In this document: piece by piece, positions 35,972-47,763 of the stretch | Position numbering within the stretch: position 1 is the first letter of the stretch | Layout: every line of letters starts with the position of its first letter | Assembly (NCBI GenBank): GCA_900112995.1 | Contig: FONU01000007.1 | Coordinates: forward strand, 1 to 64,000 | Origin: [Lactobacillus] rogosae | GTDB taxonomy: Bacteria > Bacillota > Clostridia > Lachnospirales > Lachnospiraceae | Reading direction: 5' to 3' | Length of the DNA: 64,000 nucleotides | Translations under genes and position numbers: made by a program | Notes under the pieces: generated by a model | Told to the model about the DNA's origin: nothing | Database searches by the model: none | What the model saw: the letters and a program-made list of their open reading frames with translations, nothing else

Positions 35972-38947
35972 TTATCCGATAAGAGGCTTTATTTCATCAA
36001 ATAAATCTGCTGCCTCATTAATCTGCTTCTGGTTACCTACTACGCATAAATAATTCTGCCCAACTGCTGATTCTATAAGTGGAGCAAGTTCTCTTATACT
36101 CTCAACTGTCGCATCAAGAACTTCTTCCCTGTCTTTTCTTAACATATCTTCTGTGCAATTGCACATATAATGTGTAAATGACCTGCTGCCAATAGCTGAT
36201 GGTGTAAGAGGTGCATCTATCTCTCCAATGGTTCCTATTATGAACTTAACCATATCTCTTCTGCTGACATTAAAATTCCTTATATAATCAGCCGCACCCT
36301 CGTATATATCGTTAGTCTTTTCAAGATTAGGATCCCTGTAAGATACCATATAGAAATCACCATTTCTTGATGAACCACTCATGCAGCCGTAAGCTCCACC
36401 TTTAACCCTTACATTAATCCAGAGATAATCATAAGAGAATATAACCTTTAACACTTTAAGTGCTCCTGTATACTTATATCCGTCTTTTACGAAATTACCA
36501 CATCTTGCAACATACTGTACCTGTGATGCTGATGTGTATCCAGTCTTTACATTAACCGGTATAAAGCTTCTTACTGCTGTATTATAATGTTCATCTTTGA
36601 TATTACAGCTCTTGGCTGACAATGCCTTGACAAAGCAGTCATAACCCTCATCGTCTGCTGTAAGGCTTACTATAACATTATCCTTATTGAATATATATCC
36701 AACAAGCTTATTAAGCTTATCCACTATCTGTGTCTTATTCTGCTCAAATTCTTCATCAAGCTTCTTAATGAACTCATAATATTTGTAACCCCTTAATATA
36801 TCTGAGTAATAAGCCGACTCTGAGAACTGTGCACAGCACTCTAACATAGCAATTGAATGACCCTGCCCCATAAGAGAAGCTTCTAGTCTTGATTTAATTC
36901 TTGCAATTATCTCCTTTAATCTCTTATAGTCATCAAATCTGGTATTATACATAATCTCTTCCATCATACCAAGAACAAATGGAACTTTCTCATATAATGC
37001 CTTACTCTTAACCTCATATACAATTGTATTCTTACTAAAATCAACCTTATCGCTATATAGAGCTGTTCCTGTTGCAAGACCACCGCAGTTAATATTAATC
37101 TCGTTAGTAAGCTCTGGATAAGTATAATTCTTAGTATCCATAAGACTTAATGTTGAGCCTAACAAGCCCATATATGGTATAAGTTCATCTGGAACACACT
37201 TAGTGTCAAATGACATATTAATATATGCAATCTTATTAGTAAATATATTATGGTGTACTATCTTAATTCCATCAACACTCTTAACATCATTATAATCCTT
37301 AGCAGGCTCTCTTTTAATGTCTGACAGCTCAAGCATTGGTATCTTTTCAAGATCTTCCTGACTTGATGGAGTATCCTGATATTCCTTTAATTCCTTTGTC
37401 TTTTTAACAAGCTCTTTTAATTCATCATTAGTTAATGTACTCTTATACTCTGCAAGCTTGTCCGCTTCTTTCTGTTCCTTTTCCTTCTCAAGCCCATACT
37501 CTGGAACAAGGCTTATAATTGACTTGTGATTGTTATCAAGAAGATACTCTTTTATAAGCTTCTCGAAATAGCCATTTCTGGCGTCTTTCTTTAACTCATC
37601 AAATGTATCTCCCGCCTCTATATGGATAAATGGCTTTGTTTCATCATATAACCAGCTATCCATCATAGTAAGATAATACATAAGTCCCTTTGGATATGGA
37701 CCATAATCTGCTTCTCTGTATTTGAATTCGTAATAATTAATTCCAGCTTCTATTGTTCTTTCATTAATTCCGTCCTTAACAAGCTTTTCTAATGTGTCAT
37801 TGATAACTGATACAAATCTGTCCTGCTCCTTAGAATTAGAATTCTTGGCAACTATTGAATATACAGGCTGGTAAAGTGATGTCTCATAACTTGAATATAC
37901 ATCAGTGCTTATACCTGCATCTAAAAGTGCCTGCTTAACAGGTGCTCCCGGTGTCATAACAAGTGCATAATCAAGTATCTGGAATGCAAGATAAAGCTTG
38001 GCATCAACAGAAGTTCCAATAACTGCATTATATGAAAGATAAGTATTATCCTCTAATGACTCATCTTCTGTTATGGCATAAGGCTTTGTTTCATATACAG
38101 GCTTGTCAAATGCTGCCTGTCTTTCTATATTGGCATGAATATCAACATCTGATACATCAAAGTCTGATAGATATTCCCTGTCAAGATATTCAAGTCTTTC
38201 ATTAACGTCCATATCGCCATAGATATATATATAGCTGTTAGATGGGTGATAATATTCCTCGTGGTACTTAAGGAAATCTTCATACTTAAGTGTAGGTATA
38301 ACCTCAGGGTCACCGCCCGATTCATTCTTGTATACAGTATCTGGGAATAATGATACAAATGTATATCTTGAAAGCACGTCATCTGGTGATGAAAATGCCC
38401 CCTTCATCTCATTAAATACAACGCCATTATACTTGATATCATCATCTGCATTATCAAGTTCATAATGCCAGCCTTCCTGCATAAATATCTCTGGCTTTTC
38501 ATACATTGCAGGATAGAACACTGCATCCATATATACATCCATAATATTCTTAAAGTCAGTATCATTACAGCTTGCCACTGGATATACTGTCTTGTCTGGA
38601 TAAGTCATAGCATTAAGAAATGTATTAAGTGAACCCTTGCACAATTCAACAAATGGATCTTTAACAGGATATTTTCTTGAACCACACAATGTTGAATGTT
38701 CAATTATATGCTGCATTCCTGTATCGTTAAAAGGTGGTGTCTTAAAACCTATTGAAAATACCTTATTATTATCATCATTAGATATAACGACAACCCTCGC
38801 TCCTGATTTCTTATGTCTTAATATAATACCTGCTGAATTAAGATCTTTTAATTCTTCTTCAAGGACAATATCATATCTTGCATTACTGCCACTTATTATG
38901 TCTGATTTATTCAATTCTTCTATCTTCTTTTTAACGTCAAAACTCAT
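35972..38947 (-). CDS. M16C-family zinc metallopeptidase (PreP/Cym1-like)
   Basis: The 991-aa protein is an insulinase-family peptidase of the presequence-protease type. The inverted zinc motif HIIEH (residues 80-84) is present, with the Glu about 75 residues later supplied by the NEMKGAFSSPDDVL region, as in the M16C family. Four homologous domains form a closed chamber; the second half (from ~560) is inactive but has the Arg/Tyr region (RVKGGAYGCMSG). No signal peptide is seen, so it is cytosolic and likely degrades peptides. It is the first gene of an era-recO-containing run, with the 308-bp AT-rich region upstream. Confidence 0.9.
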   Translation of the reverse strand: MSFDVKKKIEELNKSDIISGSNARYDIVLEEELKDLNSAGIILRHKKSGARVVVISNDDNNKVFSIGFKTPPFNDTGMQHIIEHSTLCGSRKYPVKDPFVELCKGSLNTFLNAMTYPDKTVYPVASCNDTDFKNIMDVYMDAVFYPAMYEKPEIFMQEGWHYELDNADDDIKYNGVVFNEMKGAFSSPDDVLSRYTFVSLFPDTVYKNESGGDPEVIPTLKYEDFLKYHEEYYHPSNSYIYIYGDMDVNERLEYLDREYLSDFDVSDVDIHANIERQAAFDKPVYETKPYAITEDESLEDNTYLSYNAVIGTSVDAKLYLAFQILDYALVMTPGAPVKQALLDAGISTDVYSSYETSLYQPVYSIVAKNSNSKEQDRFVSVINDTLEKLVKDGINERTIEAGINYYEFKYREADYGPYPKGLMYYLTMMDSWLYDETKPFIHIEAGDTFDELKKDARNGYFEKLIKEYLLDNNHKSIISLVPEYGLEKEKEQKEADKLAEYKSTLTNDELKELVKKTKELKEYQDTPSSQEDLEKIPMLELSDIKREPAKDYNDVKSVDGIKIVHHNIFTNKIAYINMSFDTKCVPDELIPYMGLLGSTLSLMDTKNYTYPELTNEININCGGLATGTALYSDKVDFSKNTIVYEVKSKALYEKVPFVLGMMEEIMYNTRFDDYKRLKEIIARIKSRLEASLMGQGHSIAMLECCAQFSESAYYSDILRGYKYYEFIKKLDEEFEQNKTQIVDKLNKLVGYIFNKDNVIVSLTADDEGYDCFVKALSAKSCNIKDEHYNTAVRSFIPVNVKTGYTSASQVQYVARCGNFVKDGYKYTGALKVLKVIFSYDYLWINVRVKGGAYGCMSGSSRNGDFYMVSYRDPNLEKTNDIYEGAADYIRNFNVSRRDMVKFIIGTIGEIDAPLTPSAIGSRSFTHYMCNCTEDMLRKDREEVLDATVESIRELAPLIESAVGQNYLCVVGNQKQINEAADLFDEIKPLIG

Positions 38948-39255
38948 CTCATAACCTCATCTAATCAATAAAATCAATATTCTTATATATTGTACCATAC
39001 CTTGCCAATATTGTAATCTATTTATATAATTTTTATAACCAGCAATTATTTATAACTTGATAAAATCTTATGGCATAATTTTCATTTTTAAAATACTTGC
39101 CAAATACCAAGTTTATTGTATAATTAATTGTTTGCATATAAACATATTATAATATAAGCTGTCCCACTTATTCTTTAACATATATTATATGCAGCTAAAT
39201 TACAAATTATATTTAATGCACTATGCGAAAGCGTTAGTGCTGGAATGGAGGTTAT
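38948..39255. promoter_or_regulatory. Divergent intergenic region with a promoter and a leader hairpin
   Basis: This 308-bp AT-rich gap separates the divergent M16C peptidase and reductase genes. On the plus strand TTGCCA (39097-39102), a 16-bp spacer and TATAAT (39119-39124) form a good promoter, giving a leader of about 125 nt. Just before the ribosome-binding site, GCACTATGC-GAAA-GCGTTAGTGC (39218-39240) folds into a hairpin closed by a GNRA tetraloop. The minus-strand promoter was not identified. Confidence 0.55.
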
Positions 39256-40095
39256 ATGGAAAAAATATGGATTACCGGTGCCAAAGGCCACGTTGGTACT
39301 GCACTTTCTGCTCTCTTAGACTGCCGTGAGTATGAAATATTCCCTACTGATGTTGACGAAGTCGATGTTACAGACCTTGAAGCTGTCAACAATTATGCAA
39401 GAGTTAATCGTCCTGATATCATTATCAACTGCGTTGGTTACAGTGATGTTGCAGGCTGCGAAACTAATCCTGACAAAGCATTTGCGGTAAATGCTGTAGG
39501 AACACGAAACCTTGCTGTTATGGCACAGTCTATCGGTGCAAAGCTAATTCACATATCTACAGATGATATATTCTCTGGTACAGAGGATCATTCTTATAAT
39601 GAATTTGATACACCTAATCCTAGAAATATATATGGTAAAAGTAAGCTTGCCGGCGAAGCTTATATACAGTCTTTCTGTTCGCGTTATGTGATACTAAGAA
39701 GCAGCTGGGTATATGGAATAGGACAGGATTTCCTTAACACTGTACTTTCAGCAGTTAAAGATCCTTCTGTAAATGAACTCACTGTATCTGAATATGAATA
39801 TGCGTGTCCTACAAGCGCTTCTGAGCTAGCCAGAATTATTGAATATTTCATTAAAAATGAGTGTCTTGGAATATACCATGCTGTATGTCAGGGCTCTTGC
39901 AGCCGTCTTGAATATGCCAGGACTATTCTTGAATATGCCAATGCAACAGACAAGTTAAAACTTGTTCCTGCCAACAATAATAAACCAGTATATTCAGTTC
40001 TTGATAATATGATGTTAAGACTTGAACACATTGAACAGCCTAAGAACTGGAAAGATGCGCTTAAAGAATATATTAATTTATCAGGAGGCTGCTAA
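39256..40095 (+). CDS. RmlD-like NAD(P)-dependent reductase (sugar-nucleotide type)
   Basis: The 279-aa extended short-chain dehydrogenase resembles dTDP-4-dehydrorhamnose reductase. GAKGHVG (residues 8-14) is the NAD(P)-binding GxxGxxG motif, STDDIFSG carries the catalytic Thr/Ser region, and YGKSK is the YxxxK motif. YRADNLLH-type substrate residues are partly conserved (RSSWVYG). No rml genes adjoin it, so it may act on another sugar or be a stand-alone reductase. GGAGG precedes the ATG. It is followed after 3 bp by the symporter gene, so the two are co-transcribed. Confidence 0.75.
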   Translation: MEKIWITGAKGHVGTALSALLDCREYEIFPTDVDEVDVTDLEAVNNYARVNRPDIIINCVGYSDVAGCETNPDKAFAVNAVGTRNLAVMAQSIGAKLIHISTDDIFSGTEDHSYNEFDTPNPRNIYGKSKLAGEAYIQSFCSRYVILRSSWVYGIGQDFLNTVLSAVKDPSVNELTVSEYEYACPTSASELARIIEYFIKNECLGIYHAVCQGSCSRLEYARTILEYANATDKLKLVPANNNKPVYSVLDNMMLRLEHIEQPKNWKDALKEYINLSGGC

Positions 40096-40098
40096 AGA

Positions 40099-41391
40099 AT
40101 GGAAAAATCTTTAAAAAACACAAAAAAGCCTATGGGGCTTTCTACTAAGATATTCATAGCACTTATAGCCGGTGCAATAAGTGGTGTTTTAATCCACTAT
40201 TTTATGCCAGCAGGCTATATCCGTGATTCAGTTATCGTTGAGGGTGTCCTCTATGTAATTGGACAAGGTTTTATCCGCCTTATGCAGATGCTTGTAGTTC
40301 CACTTGTATTCTGCTCACTTATATGCGGAAGTATGGCTATCGGTGATACTAAGACACTTGGTAAAGTAGGTATTAAAACTATTCTTTTCTATCTTCTTAC
40401 TACTGCTGTTGCTGTATCAGTTGCATTATCAGTTGCTATGCTCATCAATCCTGGTATTGGCGTTACAATTGAAAATGTATCTACAAGCAGTGTAACTATC
40501 ACTGAGAAACAACCACTTACACAAACACTTCTTAACATAATACCTAAGAATCCTGTTGAATCACTTGCAACTGCTGATATGCTTCCAATTATCGTATTTG
40601 CATTATTCGTAGGTATTCTTTTAGCGAAAATGGGTAATAAGGCATCAACTGTAGCTAACTTTTTCAGTCAGTTCAATGACCTTATGATGGAAATGACTAT
40701 GGCAGTTATGAAGGCAGCTCCTATCGGTGTATTCTGCCTTATCGCAAGAACATTTGCTAATATTGGTTTTGACGCATTTGTTCCAATGCTTAAATATATG
40801 GGCTGCGTAATACTCGCACTTGCTATCCAGTGCTTCGTAGTATACCAGTTACTTTTATTTCTCTTTACAAGACTTAATCCATTTAAGTTCCTAAAGAAGT
40901 TCTTCCCAGTTATGAACTTCGCATTTACAACAGCTACATCAAATGCAACAATTCCGCTTTCAATCAACACACTTGATAAAAAGCTTGGTGTAAGCAAGAA
41001 AATATCATCTTTCACAATACCACTTGGTGCTACCGTTAATATGGATGGTACATCAATTATGCAGGGTGTTGCTGTAATATTCGTAGCACAGATATTTGGA
41101 ATTACACTTTCTCCATCTGACCTTGTTACAGTAATTATAACAGCTACACTTGCTTCAATCGGAACAAGTGGTGTGCCATCTGTAGGTCTTATAACACTTG
41201 CAATGGTATTCCAGAGCGTAGGTGTTCCAACAGAAGGTATCGCACTTATTATGGGTATTGACCGAATTCTTGATATGTTAAGAACAGCCGTTAATATCAC
41301 TGGTGATGCTGTATGTACAACTATCGTTGCTAATCAGGAAGGCCTTGTCAATAAAGAAACCTTTAATTCTGATGTTACTGTAGATAACTAA
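40099..41391 (+). CDS. Dicarboxylate/amino acid:cation symporter (DAACS)
   Basis: A 430-aa membrane transporter of the GltP/DctA/SstT type. Visible hallmarks are the re-entrant loop 1 Ser-rich TTATSNATIPLS (written in part), NMDGTSIMQGVAVIF in TM7, ASIGTSGVPSVGLI in re-entrant loop 2, and MGIDRILDMLRTAVNITGD in TM8. The Asp/Asn residues that bind Na+/H+ and the Arg that sets acidic-substrate preference are present. It probably imports glutamate, aspartate or a C4-dicarboxylate, or serine/threonine if SstT-like; the substrate cannot be fixed from sequence. It sits 3 bp after the reductase gene. Confidence 0.9.
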   Translation: MEKSLKNTKKPMGLSTKIFIALIAGAISGVLIHYFMPAGYIRDSVIVEGVLYVIGQGFIRLMQMLVVPLVFCSLICGSMAIGDTKTLGKVGIKTILFYLLTTAVAVSVALSVAMLINPGIGVTIENVSTSSVTITEKQPLTQTLLNIIPKNPVESLATADMLPIIVFALFVGILLAKMGNKASTVANFFSQFNDLMMEMTMAVMKAAPIGVFCLIARTFANIGFDAFVPMLKYMGCVILALAIQCFVVYQLLLFLFTRLNPFKFLKKFFPVMNFAFTTATSNATIPLSINTLDKKLGVSKKISSFTIPLGATVNMDGTSIMQGVAVIFVAQIFGITLSPSDLVTVIITATLASIGTSGVPSVGLITLAMVFQSVGVPTEGIALIMGIDRILDMLRTAVNITGDAVCTTIVANQEGLVNKETFNSDVTVDN

Positions 41392-41422
41392 TTATCAATA
41401 AATATTTATTAATATTATGAAC

Positions 41423-41467
41423 AAAAGGGCTTCATATACCTGTCACACAGATATATGAAGCCCTTTT
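41423..41467. terminator. Bidirectional terminator between the DAACS symporter and eda
   Basis: A 16-bp perfect stem AAAAGGGCTTCATATA / TATATGAAGCCCTTTT with a 13-nt loop lies between the convergent genes. A/T runs on both sides let it work in both directions. Confidence 0.9.
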
Positions 41468-41525
41468 AAATAACATTATTCAATTGTCATCTTAGCGATA
41501 ATCTGAATTATGTAGCCTGAACTAA

Positions 41526-42167
41526 TTACTTAGAACGGATTTCCTTAACTAAAGCAACTGCCTCAGCTGTCATATCCTTAATCTTATCGAATTCTCCAGC
41601 CTTGATTAAGTCACCCTTAACCATCCAAGAACCACCACAGCAGAAGATCTTATCGCAAGATAAGAATTCTTCAAGGTTAGATGTATTGATACCACCTGTA
41701 GGCATAATTCTTACTGTTGTGTAAGCTGCACACATAGCCTTAATCATCTTAATTCCGCCTGCTGCTGTAGCTGGGAAGAATTTAACTCTTGTAAGACCTC
41801 TCTTAACTGCCTGAGCAAGTTCAGATGGTGTTACGATACCTGGCATTACAGGAATATTCTTAGAGATACAGTAATCAACGATTTCTGGATCAAAACCTGG
41901 GCTTACGATAACTGAAGCACCAGCTGCTACAGCTCTGTCAACCTGCTCTGTTGTAAGTACTGTACCTGCTGCAAGTACCATATCTGGATATGCTTCGTGC
42001 ATAAGACGGATAGATTCCTCTGCTGCTTCTGTACGGAATGTAACTTCTGCACATGGAAGACCTCCTTCTACTAATGCCTTAGCTAATGGAAGTGCGTCCT
42101 TTGTATCATTCAATACTACTACTGGAATTACTCCAAGTTCTTCAAACTTATCTGCTATATTACTCAT
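41526..42167 (-). CDS. eda: 2-dehydro-3-deoxyphosphogluconate / 4-hydroxy-2-oxoglutarate aldolase
   Basis: Class I aldolase that splits KDPG to pyruvate and glyceraldehyde 3-phosphate. The 213-aa product has catalytic Glu in CAEVTFRTEAA, the GAGTVLT segment, the Schiff-base Lys in RVKFFPA, and the phosphate-binding MPTGGINTSNL. All residues needed are present. In pectin/uronate degraders Eda serves hexuronate catabolism, in line with an L. eligens-like host, but no uxa/kdg genes are adjacent. A good promoter (42223-42251) and a long leader lie upstream, and a shared terminator lies downstream. Confidence 0.93.
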   Translation of the reverse strand: MSNIADKFEELGVIPVVVLNDTKDALPLAKALVEGGLPCAEVTFRTEAAEESIRLMHEAYPDMVLAAGTVLTTEQVDRAVAAGASVIVSPGFDPEIVDYCISKNIPVMPGIVTPSELAQAVKRGLTRVKFFPATAAGGIKMIKAMCAAYTTVRIMPTGGINTSNLEEFLSCDKIFCCGGSWMVKGDLIKAGEFDKIKDMTAEAVALVKEIRSK

Positions 42168-42222
42168 TATAATAATAGCCCCTTTCTTTTAATTATTCGA
42201 CTGATACTTCTCAGTGTCTTTG

Positions 42223-42251
42223 ATTATATCATAATTCTTTAAATACGACAA
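42223..42251 (-). promoter_or_regulatory. Promoter of eda
   Basis: On the minus strand TTGTCG (42246-42251), a 17-bp spacer and TATAAT (42223-42228) match the sigma-A consensus well. The leader before the eda start would be about 45-50 nt, with GAAAGGGG as ribosome-binding site. Confidence 0.7.
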
Positions 42252-42296
42252 TGAAATGATATATTTCGTTTGTATTTTTATAAGAACTTTATGCAT

Positions 42297-43427
42297 TTAT
42301 TTAAAGAAGCCCTTCTTCTTTGGATGTTTGTGTTCCTCTCCTGTAAGTGTCTTATCATATTCCATAAGTGCTTCTTTCTGTTCATTATTAAGCTTTGTAG
42401 GAATATCAACAATAAGTGTAATGTAATGATCTCCTCTTGTCTGAGGATTTCTTAATGTTGGCATACCTTTGCCTCTGAGCCTTACTCTTGTACCTGAAGC
42501 TGTTCCCGGCTTAACTTCATATATAACTTCACCATCAACAGTCTTTACCTTGACTTCTCCGCCAAGAACTGCTGTAGGATAGCTTATTACAACATCTGAG
42601 AAAATGTTATAGCCATCTCTCTCAAATGCTGGATCTGCTGATATCATTACAGCTACTAATAAATCGCCTCTTGGACCGCCATTAGTACCTGGCTCGCCCT
42701 TGCCCTGAATACGGACACACTGTCCATTATCAATACCAGCAGGTATATTAACTTCAATTGTCTTCTTGCTGCTTATATAACCTGTTCCATAGCAGTCTGG
42801 ACACTTTTCTTTAACAATCTTACCTGTTCCGTGACAGTCTGGGCAAGGCTGTACACTTCTCATCATTCCAAGGAATGACTGCTGTGTTACTGTTACCTGT
42901 CCACGTCCGCCACATTTCTTACAAGTTTCAGGACTTGTTCCCGGCTTTGCACCTGTTCCGTGACACTTAGAACATTCGTCCTTAAGTGTTACATCTATCT
43001 TCTTCTTAGTTCCTGTAACTGACTCTGCAAATGTAATTCTTACATTAACCCTTATATCTGCACCACGTCTTGGTCCGTTGCTGTTACGTCTGCTGCTTGA
43101 ACCTCCTCCGAACATGCCACCGAATATATCACCAAATATATCGCCCATATCACCGAAGTCAAAATCAAAGCCGCCACCGCCAGCTCCACCTGCACCGCCT
43201 TCAAATGCTGCGTGTCCGAACTGGTCATACTGTCTTCTCTTATCTGCATCACTAAGAACTGCATATGCTTCTGATGCTTCCTTAAACTTAGCCTCAGCCT
43301 CTTTATCTCCCGGATTCATATCAGGGTGATACTTCTTAGCTAACTGTCTATATGCTCTTTTAATTGCTGCATCATCTGCGTCCTTAGGCACACCAAGGAC
43401 CTCGTAATAATCTCTCTTTTCTGCCAT
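42297..43427 (-). CDS. dnaJ: Chaperone DnaJ
   Basis: Co-chaperone that stimulates DnaK ATPase and delivers substrates. The 376-aa product has the J domain with HPD (residues 35-37, [11 protein letters not shown]), a Gly/Phe-rich linker (~72-115), the zinc domain with four CxxCxGxG repeats ([32 protein letters not shown]) and C-terminal substrate-binding domains. Full-length type I DnaJ. It is the last gene of the hrcA-grpE-dnaK-dnaJ operon, separated from dnaK by ~190 bp containing a long hairpin that may affect processing or expression ratio. Confidence 0.97.
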   Translation of the reverse strand: MAEKRDYYEVLGVPKDADDAAIKRAYRQLAKKYHPDMNPGDKEAEAKFKEASEAYAVLSDADKRRQYDQFGHAAFEGGAGGAGGGGFDFDFGDMGDIFGDIFGGMFGGGSSSRRNSNGPRRGADIRVNVRITFAESVTGTKKKIDVTLKDECSKCHGTGAKPGTSPETCKKCGGRGQVTVTQQSFLGMMRSVQPCPDCHGTGKIVKEKCPDCYGTGYISSKKTIEVNIPAGIDNGQCVRIQGKGEPGTNGGPRGDLLVAVMISADPAFERDGYNIFSDVVISYPTAVLGGEVKVKTVDGEVIYEVKPGTASGTRVRLRGKGMPTLRNPQTRGDHYITLIVDIPTKLNNEQKEALMEYDKTLTGEEHKHPKKKGFFK

Positions 43428-43450
43428 ATAGGTTCCGCCTTTCTATACCC

Positions 43451-43492
43451 GAAAGGAGTCAGGTACCCTGATATGAGTCCTGACTTCCTTTC
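43451..43492 (-). promoter_or_regulatory. Hairpin in the dnaK-dnaJ intercistronic region
   Basis: GAAAGGAGTCAGG (43451-43463) can pair with CCTGACTTCCTTTC (43479-43492) with one bulge, across a 15-nt loop. It lies about 24-65 nt before the dnaJ ATG. It lacks a T-tract, so it is likelier a processing or stability element than a terminator. Confidence 0.5.
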
Positions 43493-43620
43493 TGATTTCA
43501 TCTATAATTGTCAAGTCTTAAGAAGTCTTTATATAACTCCATAATTAATCATTGTTAATTGCATTAACTCTGATATTATAACCTTCAATAATCATAGACC
43601 ACATCATATATATTACTTAA

Positions 43621-45522
<1,902 letters not shown>

Positions 45523-45691
45523 TTATATAGACATACTGTTTAATAATATCAATTCTATTTGTTACAAGTGTGTGTATTGTTCTGATAAGCCCTAAGCCTG
45601 TAAACGACTTCTTTCTATATCACAACTGCCCACATACTTTACTTCTGGTAAAAGCTCATACCATTATACATCAACTAAATATTCTGATGTA

Positions 45692-46333
45692 TTAGTTAGC
45701 AACCTTTACCATACTGTGGCGGATAACCACATCTCTATATGTGTAACCCTTCTCGAACTCTTCAACGATAATATTCTCGCCCTGAGAGTCATCTTCCACA
45801 TGCATAACTGCATTATGAAATTCAGGATTAAACTCTGAACCAACTGCCTCGATTGGCTTAACCTGTAAGTCTTCAAGCATCTTAATTGTCTGCTTGTAAA
45901 CCATATCCATACCTTTGGCAAATGGTGTTTGTAACTCTTCCTCTGTCACTGACTTAAAGCCGCGTTCAAAATTATCTACTATCGGAAGAAGTTTCTTTAC
46001 TACATCCGAAGCTCCCATCTCGAACATTGCTGACTTTTCTTTGTCAGTACGCTTTCTGTAGTTGTCAAACTCAGCCATCTGACGCTTCAAACGATCTTGT
46101 AAATCCTCAATCACAGCGTCCTTCTGGTCCTTTTTATTATTTATATCAACTGTTTCCTCCGCTCCTTGCGCATCACTTGCGTTGTCAGATTTCTCTGCCT
46201 TCACATCTGCGTCAGACGAGCCCTGAGCTTCTACAGTATCAGCGTCTTTATCTGTATCTGATGTAACATCTGTATCATTAATATTAACATCTGCTTCATC
46301 AACATTATTAATGTTATTATCTTTCTTAGACAC
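45692..46333 (-). CDS. grpE: Nucleotide exchange factor GrpE
   Basis: Homodimeric nucleotide exchange factor for DnaK. The 213-aa product has a strongly acidic, Asp/Asn-rich N-terminal tail (residues 1-75), then the long coiled-coil helix (QDRLKRQMAEFDNYRKRTDKEK), the four-helix region (KLLPIVDNFERGF) and the C-terminal beta-wing (EAVGSEFNPEFHNAVMHVED, EEFEKGYTYRDVVIRHSMVKV). The acidic tail is longer than usual but is of low complexity. The gene sits 17 bp after hrcA in the heat-shock operon. Confidence 0.95.
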   Translation of the reverse strand: MSKKDNNINNVDEADVNINDTDVTSDTDKDADTVEAQGSSDADVKAEKSDNASDAQGAEETVDINNKKDQKDAVIEDLQDRLKRQMAEFDNYRKRTDKEKSAMFEMGASDVVKKLLPIVDNFERGFKSVTEEELQTPFAKGMDMVYKQTIKMLEDLQVKPIEAVGSEFNPEFHNAVMHVEDDSQGENIIVEEFEKGYTYRDVVIRHSMVKVAN

Positions 46334-46350
46334 CTTATCTCCTCACCTTT

Positions 46351-47451
46351 CTATGATTTCTTGAATACATCATCCAACTGCGTCCTCATATTCTTCAAGG
46401 TTTCCACAACCTTTTCATAATCCATACGCTTTGGACCAATAATACCAATTGTACCCTTCATTCCATCCTGTAATTCATATGTTGCTGTTACAACGCTACA
46501 GTCTTTCATAGATTCAATCGGTGTTTCATTTCCTATATATACCTGAATACCATTGTTGGAACTACTATCCTGTTCATCAACACTATTGTCATCATCAACA
46601 ACAAGATCTGACAGGCTCTGCTTTTCCTCCAAGGCATATATAAGCTCACTGGCTTTGGTTGAATCACTAAGTTCTGGATACTTGAATATGTTGGTTGCAC
46701 CGCTTGTATATATCTTTAAATCATCTGCGCTGCTTATTGTATCAACAATCGCATCAAGAACTTCTTTGACAAGATTAATATGTTCTCCTGCCTGATTTTC
46801 CATCTTTGAAACAATGCTCAAATTCATCTGTTCAAGAGTAAGCCCTGTAAGTGTTGTATTAATAAGAATGTTAAGCTTTAACAAATTCTCCTGTGACAAA
46901 TCCTCGCTTACTGTTATCACCTTATTCCTTATAAGATTGCCTTCCATAACTATTACGGCTAATATCTTATTGGCTTCAAGCTGTGATAACTGAACGAACT
47001 TAAGCTTATTGCCTGTTACCTTAGGTGTCGTTACCATAGTTGCATAATTAGTATCTTTGGCAAGAACCTTGGCAACATTCTGAAGAAGCTCTTCTACCTT
47101 TTCAACCTTCTCACCTAACATATCCTTCATTGAACTTAATTCCTGTTCTTTAACAGCAACCTCGTTCTCTCTGTTGGTTATGTTCTGTTCTTTCTCAGAC
47201 ATCATATCGTCTACATATAATCTGTAGCCTTTATCTGTAGGAATTCTTCCTGCTGATGTATGTGGCTGAACTATATACCCAAGCTCTTCCAGGTCTGCCA
47301 TCTCATTCCTTATTGTCGCGGAACTAAGCTTCATGTCTGTGAACTTAGATATCGTTCTTGAACCAACTGGCTCGCCTGTTTCTAAGTAGTTCTTAATGAT
47401 TGCTTTAAGTATCTTTACTTTACGCTCATCAAGCTGTTCATCAAGCCCCAT
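46351..47451 (-). CDS. hrcA: Heat-inducible transcription repressor HrcA
   Basis: Represses class I heat-shock genes by binding CIRCE; its activity depends on GroEL. The 366-aa product has an N-terminal winged helix (MKLSSATIRNEMADLEELGY) with HTSAGRIPTDKGYRLYVD just after it, then the GAF-like and insertion domains (GNLIRNKVITVSEDLSQENL). The ATG at 47451 is chosen because AGGAGG lies seven bases upstream; an in-frame codon at 47481 would fall inside CIRCE. A Ser/Asp-rich insertion near residue 290 (VDDDNSVDEQDSSSNN) is less conserved. Confidence 0.95.
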   Translation of the reverse strand: MGLDEQLDERKVKILKAIIKNYLETGEPVGSRTISKFTDMKLSSATIRNEMADLEELGYIVQPHTSAGRIPTDKGYRLYVDDMMSEKEQNITNRENEVAVKEQELSSMKDMLGEKVEKVEELLQNVAKVLAKDTNYATMVTTPKVTGNKLKFVQLSQLEANKILAVIVMEGNLIRNKVITVSEDLSQENLLKLNILINTTLTGLTLEQMNLSIVSKMENQAGEHINLVKEVLDAIVDTISSADDLKIYTSGATNIFKYPELSDSTKASELIYALEEKQSLSDLVVDDDNSVDEQDSSSNNGIQVYIGNETPIESMKDCSVVTATYELQDGMKGTIGIIGPKRMDYEKVVETLKNMRTQLDDVFKKS

Positions 47452-47474
47452 GACATACCTCCTTTTCTTTGTTG

Positions 47475-47501
47475 TTAGCACTCAATAATTAGGAGTGCTA
47501 A
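47475..47501 (-). promoter_or_regulatory. CIRCE operator of the heat-shock operon
   Basis: TTAGCACTC-N9-GAGTGCTAA is a perfect CIRCE inverted repeat. It lies between the promoter and hrcA, 24 bp before the hrcA ATG, so HrcA would repress its own operon including grpE, dnaK and dnaJ. Confidence 0.97.
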
Positions 47502-47514
47502 TATCAACATAATT

Positions 47515-47543
47515 AAGGTATCACTTTGCAAGGGTGATGTCAA
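47515..47543 (-). promoter_or_regulatory. Sigma-A promoter of hrcA-grpE-dnaK-dnaJ
   Basis: On the minus strand TTGACA (47538-47543), a 17-bp spacer and TACCTT (47515-47520) give a transcription start at about 47507, directly ahead of the CIRCE element. Confidence 0.75.
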
Positions 47544-47763
47544 CAATTAATTTAATTTTTTGTATAAATAAATTATAAACTTTATTAAGTGTTTGGAGAA
47601 GGGGGTGGGGCTTCGGGCACTAGAAAGCTGATTGGATATTTCTAAGACTTTCCTTTTGTTGTGGTTATGAGGGACGCAAACGCTCAGACGCAACGTCCTG
47701 TTGCGTATTCGCTCCATCGCACATCCGTGTGCGATAATTCTATCAGAATTTCCTATTACATAA
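47544..47763. other. Intergenic region with small hairpins and a post-terminator motif
   Basis: Between the heat-shock promoter and the thrC terminator lie two compact hairpins, ACGCAAC-GTCCT-GTTGCGT (about 47689-47707) and TCGCACA-TCCG-TGTGCGA (about 47716-47733). The motif CAGAATTTCCTATTACATAA (from 47744) also occurs here; it is shared with 58013-58035 and, in variant form, with 14394-14415. The rest is without visible genes. Confidence 0.5.

Noticed and set aside
40668-41300. 210-codon minus-strand frame opposite the DAACS symporter
   Set aside because: Long only because of codon bias in the symporter gene; no start signal and no recognisable domain.
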